From Torymus aiolomorphi (taxonomy: Eukaryota; Arthropoda; Insecta; Hymenoptera; Torymidae): 64,000 nucleotides of DNA. Position 1 is the first letter of the stretch. Each line of letters starts with the position of its first letter. The stretch lies in NCBI GenBank assembly GCA_036365515.1, contig CM070877.1, forward strand, positions 64,802,522-64,866,521. The letters are read 5' to 3'. Position numbers and translations under genes: made by a program. Positions 24,931 to 36,085 of this stretch are shown piece after piece. The notes below the pieces were generated by a model. That model made no database searches and had not been told where the DNA came from. It saw only the letters and a program-made list of their open reading frames with translations.

Positions 24931-25689
24931 TGCGCTTGGGAATATCGCGAAATTTTGACTTCGAAGGAGCAAAGTTCGAATCCCAAAATTTCTTTTTGCG
25001 TTTTTCCGATTTTTTTTTAGATATTTAGTTAGGAAGTGACTAAAGTACAACAACCAACCTACAGCAAACCCTCTGGGGGTAGAAGTTCGAAGATTTTTTA
25101 GAAAAATCAAGATAAATTGCTGTAGGCTACAAAGTTGCTATTTTTTTTTATATAGATTATCGTATCAAATAGTCAGATACGGTGCGCCTAGGCGAAGTTA
25201 AATTGCGAGCGAAACTTTTGTTTGTTGAAACAATAATTATAATTTGTTTAAACAATAATAAAAATTTGGGAGACAAAGAATCGAACTGAGGGGTAGATTC
25301 GAACCCGCGGTGACCTGGCTGGCATTTATTTTTTTTTACAGAGTAAAAATTGTAAAACAGCTGAAAAACAGTGACAAACCAGTAATTCGTGCTAAATCGG
25401 GATCGAAGCACCAATTACTGGCAAATTAAAAAGAAAAGCAGCCAGGGCGTTTTGAAACCGAGCGACTGGTATCTAACCCTCTGCAACTCGAAGTGAAATT
25501 CAGAGTGTGGAGGTTAGGTAGAACTATAATATATTATAAATTATTTATATATATTTATTTATTGATTTGTAAATTAAGAGGTGCGCCTTAGGGAACGATC
25601 CCTTAAATAGAAACCACACACACAACCACACTCTGAAATACACATTCAAGCGCGTGTAAAGAAGACTACAAGCGAAACAAGAATTCAAA
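24931..25689 (+). other. Untranslated leader of the gypsy element
   Basis: Sequence between the primer site and gag with no coding content recognised. It contains two B-box-like strings on the minus strand (GGGTTCGAATC at about 25290-25300 and AGTTCGATTC near 25270), which look like tRNA-derived scraps and not a gene. Confidence 0.5.
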
Positions 25690-25841
25690 ATGGCGCAGAA
25701 TATAGAGGAAGCCATCGGAAATTGGTGCCAATGTTTGAGGGCAAAAGAAGTAGACGATCATCTACAAACACTGAATTTAAAAACCAGCGGCTCCAAATTT
25801 ATAAAGATGAACAGGATGTCGCCGTGCTGCTTGGAATATTA
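25690..25841 (+). pseudogene. gag: gag, 5' part, interrupted by a 6.6-kb transposon
   Basis: An ATG at 25690 (context CAAAATGG) opens a frame starting MAQNIEEAIGNWCQ. A one-base frameshift is evident near 25797-25802, because the downstream reading that continues into the part right of the transposon is in another frame. The reading then hits the insertion at 25842. The left flank ends TA and the right flank begins TA at 32473; with one TA removed the downstream frame continues without a break, so the two parts were one gag before insertion. Confidence 0.7.
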
Positions 25842-26640
25842 GGCCAGTCAATAGAGAAAAAAATCAGCGTTTTCGTGCCATAAATCTTATTAGTAAGCGG
25901 TAAACGCTATTGTACGCAGAATAATCCACAGTATAAGTGGTATATAAACTCGACTAGCAGCTCCGTTCTATATATATTGTTATTAACAATTTAATACAAA
26001 AAAGCGCTTTTTTATGGTTTTTTGCTTTTATAGCCGAAACTAGTGGACCGATCTTGATGGTCCAATGAGATAAATTGTAGTAAATGAAATTACGAACAAA
26101 ACTATATGTTGATCGAATCGATCGGACGATTAGTTACGGAGAAAAACGTGAAAAACCGAAAAAATGAGCGTTTTTTGAAAAATTCATATATTCGCCATTT
26201 TTGAAGATGTGGCGGATATCTCTGGCGAATTGATAGTAATTCATATGTACTTTATGTGTGCGAAAACCAGGGACTGTGCGATTATTAGTTTTTGCGTAAT
26301 TGCTATTTCAATTTTTGAGTAGGCTATTTTTGAGCGAGGCTGTATGCTCTACGGGTTATCCGATTTCAATTATCAAAAATGATTTTGAAAGTTCAAATGT
26401 TGAAATATAAAACGTCTATCTTGGATTTTTGATTAAGTACTGTTTTATACCTCAAAACAGCTGTCAAAGTTGACCAAAAACGCCCGAGCGCACGAAAGTG
26501 GTGGAATGGTGGGGGGCGCGCGGCGGCTGAAGGGAGCTGATATATATAGTAATAGAACGCGCTGCGTGCAACGCACAGATCTTTGCTTTTAGTTTCCTCA
26601 GCAACTAGAGGAGCTATTTTAATCATTTTTTTTTATTTCG

Positions 26641-27540
26641 GGGTAACTCAACCCAACTAAACCGATTCTGCACTTTTATTTGATGAAAAATGAACAGAAA
26701 CGCTAATTTTGCTTGAGATTTGAAGCAGGTATATACGTATCTACTCGGGCGTGTATTATATAATCAAGGACGTTTACGCTCGAAACGTCTGCTTGTATAT
26801 ACAGTATAGTAATGCTATTCGCTCCACTCTGTTCTGTCCCCACTTTCTTCCACTATACCATACTATTGTATATCGTGGACTGAAGCGGTCAAAGAAGGAG
26901 AAAGCGACGCTACCAACGGTCTTTTCAGCTGTTTATACTACAGTTGCCACCGAGACTCTAGCTGCTATACCTTTGCAAAGCATCTTTGATACATGTGTTT
27001 ATTTTATAAATAGCTACTTAATTATTACTAATATTTTAATTATTTTAAAATATTAAAATTGTTAATTTTTCTTAATTTTAATTGTATTAAATTAATAATA
27101 AGTTCAGTGATTTTATTGTGTAATATCAAGTTTTTGGAGTGGAGTCGACACCGTACTGTACATTCATTATACGAGGTGCACACAAAAGTATGTATAATTT
27201 TTATTGTAGTATATGTAGTATAGGTGAAAGTCTTTGTAAAAATCGGAAATCAAAACAGGATAATTTTTAATCAAGTAGTCTCTTGTAAAATATTTTAGTT
27301 TATCAGTAGCATGTTAAAATCCGGTTACTTTAGGTTCTTGTTTTTGAAAAATCTTTGTTGAATTGAAAAACTTTTTTTTCTAATTCGTAGCGTTTTTTTT
27401 ATATAACTTGAAGTTTAAATCAACTTAAATTTTATTATAAGGAATATATCTTCATGAACATAATAAGTTTGAAAGTGTATGAGTATAAATGGAATCGGTA
27501 TTACCGGCATTCTGTTTAATCATTCGAGTAGAAAGAGCAA
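26641..27540. other. Transposon interior, no gene seen
   Basis: AT-rich sequence between the left TIR and the coding gene. The 101-codon frame at 26751-27056 shows no recognisable content. Promoter elements for the transposase would be expected here, but none could be identified. Confidence 0.4.
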
Positions 27541-27552
27541 ATAGCAGTGTGA

Positions 27553-27622
27553 AGGATAGCCAAGTTGCAGAGACACTTGATTCTCACTCAAGCGGCCGGA
27601 GTTCGATCCCGGATACTATCAC
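27553..27622 (+). ncRNA. tRNA-like sequence / tRNA-derived SINE head
   Basis: GGATAGCCAAGTTGCAGAGA resembles a pol III A box region. CTTGATTCTCACTCAAG forms a perfect 5-bp anticodon-type stem with a 7-base loop (CTC at the anticodon position). GAGTTCGATCC is a B box. The T-stem register is off by one base and the acceptor stem pairs only partly, so a functional tRNA is unlikely. T-rich runs follow directly. Best read as a tRNA-derived SINE head or decayed tRNA. Confidence 0.5.
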
Positions 27623-27997
27623 GGTTCCATTTTTTCTAATTCTTTTTTTTATTTTTTTCTTTTAATTTATGTGTATATAGTGTGTAAGTGTGGCGTATTT
27701 GTATATATTTCAAAATTTCTTTCCAATAATTGTTTTATTAATTTGTGCCTGTTATTTGAGTTTAAGAAACATTACTTTATAAATTTACATTATAAATAAC
27801 AATTAAAAATTAATAATAATTTAGATTGTTAATAAGACTTTGAAAGTATTTAAAACACTCGATGTGTGTTGTTATACAAGTGGTATATAATACTGATTCT
27901 CATTAGTTAAATTTAATATAAGAGTCGTAAATATTAATTATATTTTATTAAAATTCCTAGATAATCAGTATACAAGATCAGTATACAAAACATCGTA

Positions 27998-28044
27998 ATG
28001 GAGCTTCCCGACGAGGCAGAAGCATCTACATCTACGAATGTTAG
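27998..28044 (+). CDS. Putative first exon of the transposon gene
   Basis: ATG at 27998 opens 15 codons (MELPDEAEASTSTNV) plus two bases AG, followed by the donor GTAAAT at 28045. The acceptor TTTTTTTTATTCAG at 29096-29109 restores the frame exactly into the open reading frame beginning at 29110 (codon AG|G, arginine). The short acidic, Ser/Thr-rich start fits an N-terminus. Inferred from splice signals and frame agreement only. Confidence 0.55.
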
Positions 28045-28140
28045 GTAAATGTTATTGCAAAAACACCCAAATTAAACAGTCTTATTAAAATTAAATGAAA
28101 AATTATTTACTCGGTCGTGTTCACACTAATAGTAGATTAT

Positions 28141-28260
28141 GCACCTAGGGAGTAAAAGTAAAGAATGTCTCAGATCGCATATAATTGTCGCTCGAGCCAA
28201 AGGCTCGGGCGACAATTATATGCGATCTGATGGATTCTTTACTTACTCCCGTGGTGCATA
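28141..28260. repeat. Short perfect hairpin, about 58-bp arms
   Basis: Arms at 28141-28198 and 28202-28260 (GCACCTAGGGAGTAAAAGTA ... complementary) with a 3-base loop AAA and very few mismatches. It lies in the proposed intron, just left of the larger palindrome. Confidence 0.85.
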
Positions 28261-28269
28261 TACTAATTT

Positions 28270-29066
28270 TCTCCACGACGAACGTATATGTGCAAATCTC
28301 ACGAAAGATGCGACAAAACCCGAAATCACGATTTGAAAATTTTTTTTGGAGCACACCTACCAAACCTGGTTTTTCTCGTTGTTTGTGGTATGTATAAGAG
28401 AAATTCGTGGTTGAGCATCGTCCATCAAGTTGCCTATTTTTTCTAGAACCACTTCTTACTTTTTAAGAAAATGGCAAAAAAGCCCTTCTCTTCAAACCTC
28501 AGTTATTTAGCCCACAAGCGATCTACTCAAAGTTTACAAAAAGAAATTAAAACATGAAAAAAAGAGTTTTAATTCCTTTTTTTAAAAGTTAAAAAATGTT
28601 GATTCCTTCAAAAGTTACAAGGATTTGAAGTTGAACGTCGGAAACGCATAAAAATGCAAAAAATCGCAGGAATCGGACGCGCCGACTTTGAGAGCATTTT
28701 TATGCCTTTTCGACGTTCAACTTCAAACCCTTGTAACTTTTGAAGGAATCAACATTTTTTAATTTTTAAAAAAAGGAATTAAAGCCCTTTTTTGCTAGTT
28801 TTAATTTCTGTTTGAAAACTTTGAGTAGATCGTTTCTGGGCTAAATAGCTGAGGTTTGAAGAGAAGGGCTTTTTTTGCCATTTTCTTAAAAAGTAAGAAG
28901 TTGTTCTAGAAAAAATAGGCGACTTGATGGACGCTGTACAACTGCGGATCTTCATTTTATATACTACAAACAATAGGAAAAACCAGGTTTCGAAGGTGTG
29001 CTCGAAAAAAAATTTTCAAAACGTGATTTCAGGTTTGGTGCATCTTTCGTGAGATTTGCACATATA
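28270..29066. mobile_element. Palindromic element, about 800 bp, in the transposase intron
   Basis: Left arm 28270-28655 and right arm 28675-29066 are inverted copies with about 20 bp between them. Outer ends carry ATATGTGCAAATCTCACGAA and its complement; inner ends carry GAAGTTGAACGTCGGAAACG-like sequence. The right arm stops about 30 bp before the splice acceptor. A foldback element nested in the intron is the simplest reading, or the intron was captured from one. Confidence 0.75.
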
Positions 29067-29109
29067 TGAATTTTACTTTACGTATTCCATTAATATTTTT
29101 TTTATTCAG

Positions 29110-31435
29110 GCACGATAAAAATATACAAGCTATGGAAGACGAACAGGAGTGGCTTGACGACGATGAAATTTGTTTACTTTGCGACAAGCCTAATGAACCG
29201 TCTAAATCGCACATATTAAAAGAACGGGCCATTAATAATCTTATTCTAGCCAGTCATAAAAGAAAAGATAAGAAGCATTTAAAGTTACAAAAATTAAAAG
29301 AAATCACAGTACATAAAACTTGTCAAACTCTCTATACGAGGGAGTCTAATATAAAAAGGGCGTTAGCAGCATCAGCATTAACATGGTTAAAAGACCGAAA
29401 TCGTTGTAAAGAAGGACGAGGGTTCGCTTTCTCAACTCATTGTTTTTTTTATTCGAATCAATGTCACAGTTGTAAGCAAAATTTAACCCGTGTTTCAGAG
29501 CAGGAGACTATCGATAATATTTTGACGCAGTTACAAGCTCTCCTTAAAAGCGAAGAGAATAAAATTCTAGCGTCGCGGTTATCTAATTTGAAAAAAGAAT
29601 CTGATAATTATTATATAGAAAACACCGTTTATTATCACTCGAAATGCTTAAGCGTATTTTACTCATATAGTCCTTGTAATGTTAAGGGTAGACCGATAAC
29701 TGAAGATATGAGTAACTTATTATCTTTTATTATCAACTATTTATTGGAGAATAGCGATCAGTGTCAATTTTCTTTAAAAGATATATTACAAATATATGTA
29801 AATAAGTTCGGAGATACTGATCTACCCCGACTTGGTCGCATAGAAATACTTTTAAAAAATCATTTCGAAGATGAAATAGTAATTTATTCTAGCTCAAATG
29901 ATCGTTTTATTTGTTTTAAACAAACGTTAAGTAAATGTATACAAGATAGCTGGTATTCAAATCGCAAAGTAAATGAAAAAGAAGAAAGGTTGAGAATAGT
30001 GGAATTAGCCAGTCATTTTATTCTACAAGATGTTAGGGCTATGAAAGTTGACTTAGAGAATTATAATACGCCAACGGATTTCTTAAATAACATTAAAGAT
30101 ATTCCGGAAACGTTGCAACTAATGCTCGAAATTCTTATAAAAATCATAAACATGAGCGAAAAAATGGATCTTGGGATAAGTGGGAAAACAGAATTGTTAC
30201 CGCAGCCCATATTTTAATATCATCTATGCGACCACGATCCTTTTCATCGCCTATATTATTAGGACTTTCATGTATGATACATACGAAATTTGTAGCACGA
30301 GGTTTAATAGATTGTCTCTACAATATTGGGCTCCGTGAGTCCTACGCAGAAACAGTACGATTCGAAAACTCCCTCGTTAATGACCCTGAACATTTCGATT
30401 TCATTGGAGCAGTGAGAAAAATAAAACGAGATTAATAAATATGCTTTGTTTAACTCTAAATGCTGTACGATTTCAAACAAAAATAGCCTCGGAGGACGCG
30501 GATCGGTTAATAGTAATGCCTGCGATAAATAATGCCCGCGCTGATTATAAAACAACTGTGGTGATTGTGGGCGAAGACATAGACTTGCTAGTTATTTTTT
30601 CAGAACTGGCAGAGAACATTAACAACATTTATTTTTGTAAAGAAAACAAAGGCTTAACACCAAATCAGTATTTTAATAGTAATAGTTTCAAATATCCCTT
30701 TTTAAGAAATAGAATAACATTTTTACATGCATTTTCTGGCTGCGATACAACCTCTTGTTTTTATAGAATAGGCAAAAATAAATTAATAGATACAGTTAAC
30801 CACGAAAAATTATTAGATTTATCCGCAGTATTTTATGAAAAAAATGCCAGTTCTGAAAAAATAGCTAGCAATGCCTATAAGTTAATAATGGACCTGTACA
30901 GCAACAAAGCAGAAAAGAAATTAATCGAAAAAAGCAGTAATTTTTCACTGCATGATTTGCGATACTTACATTTTTGCAAAGCCAAAACGAAAACGAAATT
31001 TGCTTTAGAAACTTTGCCATCAACGCAGGGATCCGCTAAGCAAATGCATTTAGAGTGTATTACCAACTCTAATTATGGTTAGGTAATAACTCTTTAATAC
31101 CTACTGATTGGGGTTGGCAAATAAAAAATAAATGTTTGCTCCCGGTAGGAACGACGGATCCACCGATACCCCAAAAATTATTATCGCAAATTTCATGCAC
31201 TTGCTCGAAAAAGGGATGTATAGATGCTTTGTGCAGTTGCAAAAAGCACGGCTTAGAGTGCACAAATCTTTGTGCACACTGCCACGCAGACACATGTTAT
31301 AACTTAGTCATAAATAAAACATTATTAGAATTAGAAGATGACTCGAGTGACGAGAACAAATGCGAACTCGACTCGTATCACTGCGAGGATGAAATCGATT
31401 TGCTACCACCGAAGCGGAAAAAAACTAATTAATGT
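29110..31435 (+). pseudogene. Nuclease-like transposase, three frames, decayed
   Basis: The N-terminal part (29110-30165) has paired cysteines (CLLCDKPNEPSKSH, HCFFYSNQCHSCKQN) suggesting zinc binding. A frame change at the A6 run near 30158-30165 leads into a block containing RPRSFSSPILLGLSCMIHTKF at 30226-30435. A stop and gap precede the third block (30441-31082), which has VVIVGEDIDLLVIF and HAFSGCDTTSCF; D.DLL plus GCDTTS resembles metal-binding acids of PIN/XPG-like nucleases. Another one-base shift near 31070 leads to 31136-31432, with a Cys-rich C-terminus (CTCSKKGCIDALCSCKKHGL) and a basic tail PPKRKK that could be a nuclear signal. Similar uncharacterised proteins are widespread in arthropods and cnidarians. 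Enzymatic role is inference. Confidence 0.6.
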
Positions 31436-31868
31436 AACATAGTTTTTAAGTAACACTGTAAATTTTTCTAATAAATATAATGTAGATTAAGAAAAATAGA
31501 AAGTTTATATTTATTATTTTATCAACCTATTAAAACGTCCAATAACTGCCTTTCTGTTCGTTTTTCATCAAATAAAAGTGCAGAATCGGTTTAGTTGGGT
31601 TGAGTTACCCCGAAATAAAAAAAAATGTTTAAAATAGCTCCTCTAGTTGCTGAGGAAATTAAAAGCAAAGATCTGTGCGTTGCGCGCAGCGCGTTCTATT
31701 ACTATATATATCGGCTCCCCTCAGCCGCCGCGCGCTCCCACCACTCCGCCACTTCCGTGCGCTCGGGCGTTTTTGGTCAACTTTGACAGCTGTTTTCAGG
31801 TATAAAACAGTACTTAATCAAAAATCCAAGATAGACGTTTTATAGTTCAACATTTGAACTTACAATAG

Positions 31869-31937
31869 TTATTTTCGATACAAGTGCGAAAAAGTGATTT
31901 TATCCTCGTGTGGACGTTTGCGCCTGAGCGAAGCGAG
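31869..31937 (+). repeat. 70-bp dispersed segment inserted in the right TIR
   Basis: TTATTTTCGATACAAGTGCG ... GAGCGAAGCG is absent from the matching place in the left TIR (about 26365-26385) and is repeated nearly identically at about 61657-61724. It therefore arrived in one arm after the TIRs formed, or was lost from the other. Confidence 0.7.
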
Positions 31938-32474
31938 GGATTGAAATTGAAATTGAAATCGGATAACCCGTAGAGCATACAGCCTCGCTCAAAAATAGCC
32001 TACTCAAAAATTGAAATCGCGATTACGCAAAACCTAATAATCGCACAGTCCCTGGTTTTCGCACACATAAAGTACATGTGCATTACTATCAATTCGCCAG
32101 AGATATCCGCCACATCTTTAAAAATGGCAGATATATGAATTTTTCAAAAAACGCTCATTTTTTCGGTTTTTCACGTTTTTCTCCGTAACTAATCGTCCGA
32201 TCGATTCGATCAACATCTAGTTTTGTTCGTAATTTCATTTACTACAATTTATCTCATTGGACTATCAAGATCGGTCCACTAGTTTCGGCTATAAAAGCAA
32301 AAAACCATAAAAAAGCGCTTTTTTTGCATTAAATTGTTAATAACAATATATATAGAACGGATCTGCTAGTCGAGTTTATATACCACTTATACTGTGGATT
32401 ATTCTGTGTACAATAGCGTTTACCGCTTACTAATAAGATTTATGGCACGCAAAAAAACTCTATTGATTGGCCTA

Positions 32475-34185
32475 TATACGAACCGGAGGATTTTCAAATG
32501 GAAGAAGGGCAGGATGAATATTCCCTGCTCATAAAGAGAGAAAACCTCCGGACCAGGTTCATTCAAGAACACAGCACGGAAGACCTTCTACCAGCATGGG
32601 AGAACATAACGGGTGAATCCATGGACGAACCACACCCGTTAACCATGCTGGCAGAGGACAATACGACAAGAGCCAACCTTGAGGCAACAAGGTTGGCAAT
32701 AAAAGAAACCGCGCCGCCACAGCCGACAGAAAAAGAAATAACAGGCGGTAAAACCACAGAAAATCCGAGCCAACAGGACTCTGGCAATTTAGTAAACCAG
32801 AGTTCTGTGGTAGACGACACGACGCTGGCACAGTTTTCCGAGCCGATGGCAGCGATGACATCCGCATCCGGCATGAAGTTCCTGGTGCCAGAAGCATTTT
32901 TAGAGTTCTGTGGTAACATGATGCAGGAAAACGAAACATTGCGTGCAATCTGCGCAATACAAGGAGCAGCATCTAGCACCAGGATGGAAGACGACCGGAC
33001 GTGCCAGTACCCCGTCGATCCGCATCGAGACGGAGCATCGACCCCCCAGGAGCACTTAGGTGACAGGACCCAGCCACTGTTGGGTAACTGTGGCAGAATC
33101 TGGGGGAGGGGGGAGGATTCTCGAGGAATGAAACCTCCGAGAACCTCGGCGTCAGTGGAGTCGAAGATTCGTCGTTAAGAAGGCGAACCTTCCCCATTGT
33201 TGACGTCGGACTCACAGTGAGGAAGTGGAACGTGTCGTTCTCTGGCAATAGAGGCCAGAGCATAGAAGCTTTCCTGGAGAAAGTAGAAGCGTGCCGCGGA
33301 TCGAATAGCCTGTCCGAAGCAGAGGTATTCCAGGCCTTGCCGGAACTACTAAAAGGCGTGGCAGCCATGAGGTTCCAGGTAGAAAAACACAAGTGGAACA
33401 CATGGTCAGACTTCTGTTCGGCAGCTCGGCGTTGGTACGGAACCGGAAGAGGTTACCAACAACGCTTATTGATGGAAGCAACCGCGAGGACACAGGAAGA
33501 ATATGAACTCGTGAGAGATTACATAACCTGCCTCCTGGTTATTATAAGAAAAATGGAGCCGATACCGAACTTAGAAACGCAACTTGACGTGCTCCATCGA
33601 AACTTGAGGCCGGGACTCCAAAGGTTGGTGAGGAGAGCCGACTTCAAAGATATCGACGAGTTACAAGAGATGGCGAGGGAAGCCGAACTAACTCTCGATA
33701 TGGAGAAAACCTTGCGCCCTCCGCCGCCTTCGGAATTGACTATGTTGCCTGAAGCAGCCTATAAGTCAAGGAGTGTGAAACCTGCGAAGCCAAAAATCTC
33801 CGGAGTGAACTCTGGAGAGTACAATGGCCTCGCAGGCAAAGAAACCTTGGCGGATCAGTCGATACTGACCGCTATATCGAGGTTAGAGGCTGGACTGAAC
33901 GAGTTACGCATCAAACAAAACGCTCGTACATCCGGCCACAACCCAAGGAAGAAAGGTGAAAATCGCCACGAAAAACACAAACCGTCACCGGCGAACACCC
34001 CTAGAGGGAAAGAGAAAGAGAACCGAACATTAACCGGTGACGGTAAGAAGAGCGATACCGGTGGAGGATCCGAGCGTAAGAGCGACAAACCGGCCGGACC
34101 CATAACGTGTTGGGGCTGCGGCAAAATAGGTTACCATCGCTCGTTTTGCCCCTACTGTTCGGGAAACGAGAACCGGCGAGATTGA
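32475..34185 (+). pseudogene. gag: gag, 3' part: capsid and zinc knuckle
   Basis: Continues the gag reading right of the transposon. An open stretch to 33178 is followed by a frameshift in the G-run at about 33102-33116, after which the frame 33217-34185 carries a capsid-like helical region (FLEKVEACRGSNSLSEAE onwards), a basic linker and a nucleocapsid knuckle CWGCGKIGYHRSFCPYC near 34110-34160. The knuckle is C-X2-C-X5-H-X3-C, one residue off the usual C-X2-C-X4-H-X4-C. It would package element RNA. Broken by frameshifts; described only. Confidence 0.8.
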
Positions 34186-34535
34186 ATGGGTCCAAATCCG
34201 CCGAGACCACTGTAGAGGCCCAGAAAGAGTCGAGGAAGAAGGACAAGATACCAACCGACCTGGTGGCAGCTGCCAGCCAGGTCAAGGCTGAACAATATCC
34301 AGACAAAGAGAACGTCGGACAACGGAACGACTCCATGAAGGAGCTAGAACCTAGCTCCAATCAAATTCCTGTACAACCCGACAATTTCGTCCGCGCATTT
34401 GAGACAACGCACGACCCCGTAGAGAACAGGCTGATAGTGGGAAAATCCGGTAAGAGTGTAGGACTGTAATTAGCCTGTGTCTCTTCGTCAGATCCAAATG
34501 ATCCAACACAGATCAGGATCGCCTCCATCGACACG
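34186..34535 (+). pseudogene. gag-pol junction; protease not visible
   Basis: Open frames here (34107-34469) are charged and low in recognisable motifs. I see no D[ST]G protease motif in any frame between the zinc knuckle and reverse transcriptase. Protease may be deleted or too diverged to recognise. Confidence 0.5.
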
Positions 34536-35968
34536 ATGAAAGCTTCTTCAGTGGGTCTCGCCGATATTACGCTGGAAGAACACCAGCGCTTACAAGCTCT
34601 TTTAACAAGAGTACTACCAGCAGCAGACGCTCCACTCGGCTGCACTAATTATGCCGAGCACGAGATAGACGTTGGCAAAACTCGACCAATCCGGCAGAAA
34701 CAATACCCGATTTCCAGAAAATTGGAAGAGGAAATGCATCGACAAGTTCAAGAGATGCTTGCAGCCGGATTGATCGAGCCTTCGTCGAGCCCCTGGGCCA
34801 GTCCTGCTTTCATGGTGCCGAAAGCTGGCAATAAACATCGTATGGTGATCGACATGAGAAAGGTGAATGCCGCCGCAAAGGGAGATGCGTTTCCGCTGCC
34901 AAATATGGATCAGATCCTGCGGAAGCTCCAAGCCGCCCGTTATATCAACCTTAGATCTGAGCAACGGATACCATCAAATCCCTTTGAAAGAAGAATCGCG
35001 GGAGATTACGGCATTCTCAATACCCGGTCTGGAGTTATTTCAATTTAAAAGAATGCCATACGAATTGTCGAACGCAGGAGCCACCTTTCAGCGCATGATT
35101 GCCAGAGTCGTAGGGCCCGAACTAGAGCCATACGCATTCTCTTATTTAGATGACATCATCATCGTAACAGAGACTTTTGAAGAGCATCTAGCGATGTTCG
35201 AACGCGTATTGGCAAGAATCAATGAGGCAGGCCTCACGATCAACCGAGAGAAGAGCGTATTTGGTAGATCTGAAGTAAAATATCTTGGTGTTCTCGTTAA
35301 CCGAGATGGGTTTAGACCAGACCCAGATAAGATAGCTCCGGTTATGCAATACCCTACGCCTAAGAACCTAAAACAGTTAAGGCGATTCCTCGGTATGGCA
35401 TCGTGGTATCGGAAGTTTCTTCCCGATTTTGCCACAATCGCCGACCCTCTCACATGCCTAACGAAGAAAAACTTCAGGTACGTGTGGGAAGAGGAACAAC
35501 AACAAGCCTTCAACCACATCAAGGCACTCATAGCCTCAGCTCCGGTCCTGCACCGTCCGGATTTCGCTTCGCGCTTTGTCATACAAACTGACGCAAGTGA
35601 ATCTGGTTTGGGGGCCGTATTGTTCCAGGTGATAGACGGCCAGGAGCGAGTCTTGGAGTTTGCGAGTCGCTCACTCTCTAAAGCTGAGCGAAATTACTCA
35701 GTAACAGAAAGAGAGTGTCTTGCGGTGTTATGGGCTATCGAGAAGTTTCGGGCATACGTAGGGGGATATAATTTCCTCGTAGTGACCGACCATAGCAGCC
35801 TGCGTTGGATTCGGTCACTGCGTAGCCGACAGGTAGACTAGCAAGATGGTCGCTTAGGCTGCAGATGCACAACTTTGGAGTTGAGCATCGCAAAGGGAGT
35901 CTCAACTGCGTGCCGGATGCATTATCGAGAATGTATGAAGAAGCGAGGACGAAGAACAACCAGTCGTA
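34536..35968 (+). pseudogene. pol: pol: reverse transcriptase and RNase H
   Basis: RT fingers at 34536-34950 (IEPSSSPWASPAFMVPKAG, KHRMVIDMRKVN); a frameshift near 34950 leads to LDLSNGYHQIPL, FKRMPYELSNAGATFQRM, the catalytic YLDDIIIV and FLGMASWYRKFLPDF in the 34867-35841 frame. RNase H follows, with QTDASESGLGAVLF, ERECLAVLWAIEKF and VTDHSSL holding its acidic residues. A further frameshift near 35840 leads to the RNase H end ([15 protein letters not shown]). The order RT-RNase H-integrase is Ty3/gypsy. Long LTR, tRNA-Lys primer site and the FLGMASWYRKF block suggest the Osvaldo/Ulysses side of the family (inference). Non-functional as read. Confidence 0.9.
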
Positions 35969-36085
35969 GGCGCCGTCTCGTGGGCAGTAACCACGAAAGA
36001 CGAGTGATACCTCGGCTGGCAGAAAAAGGTATTAGAAGAACCTAATACTTATCCTAGGTGGAAAGTATTAGGCGGCCAGCTATAC

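Larger units (their letters stand above)
25842..32472 (+). mobile_element. DNA transposon, 6.6 kb, long TIRs, TSD TA
   Basis: Ends are GGCCAGTCAATAGAG and, inverted, GGCCAATCAATAGAG. The inverted arms extend roughly 25842-26640 and 31550-32472 (about 800-900 bp) with scattered differences and one insertion of about 75 bp in the right arm only. TA occurs on both flanks. The interior encodes a decayed nuclease-like protein with one intron, carries a tRNA-like segment at 27553-27622 and an 800-bp palindrome in the intron. An XPG/PIN-type nuclease reading of the protein would fit the AcademX group of transposons. That assignment is inference, and Academ duplications are usually described as 3-4 bp, not TA. 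Confidence 0.75.

Noticed and set aside
25255..25320. tRNA gene or SINE in the gypsy leader
   Set aside because: Only two B-box-like strings on the minus strand, without an A box or stems.
27553..27622. Functional tRNA-Glu gene
   Set aside because: The anticodon arm is good, but the T-arm is out of register and the acceptor stem does not pair fully.
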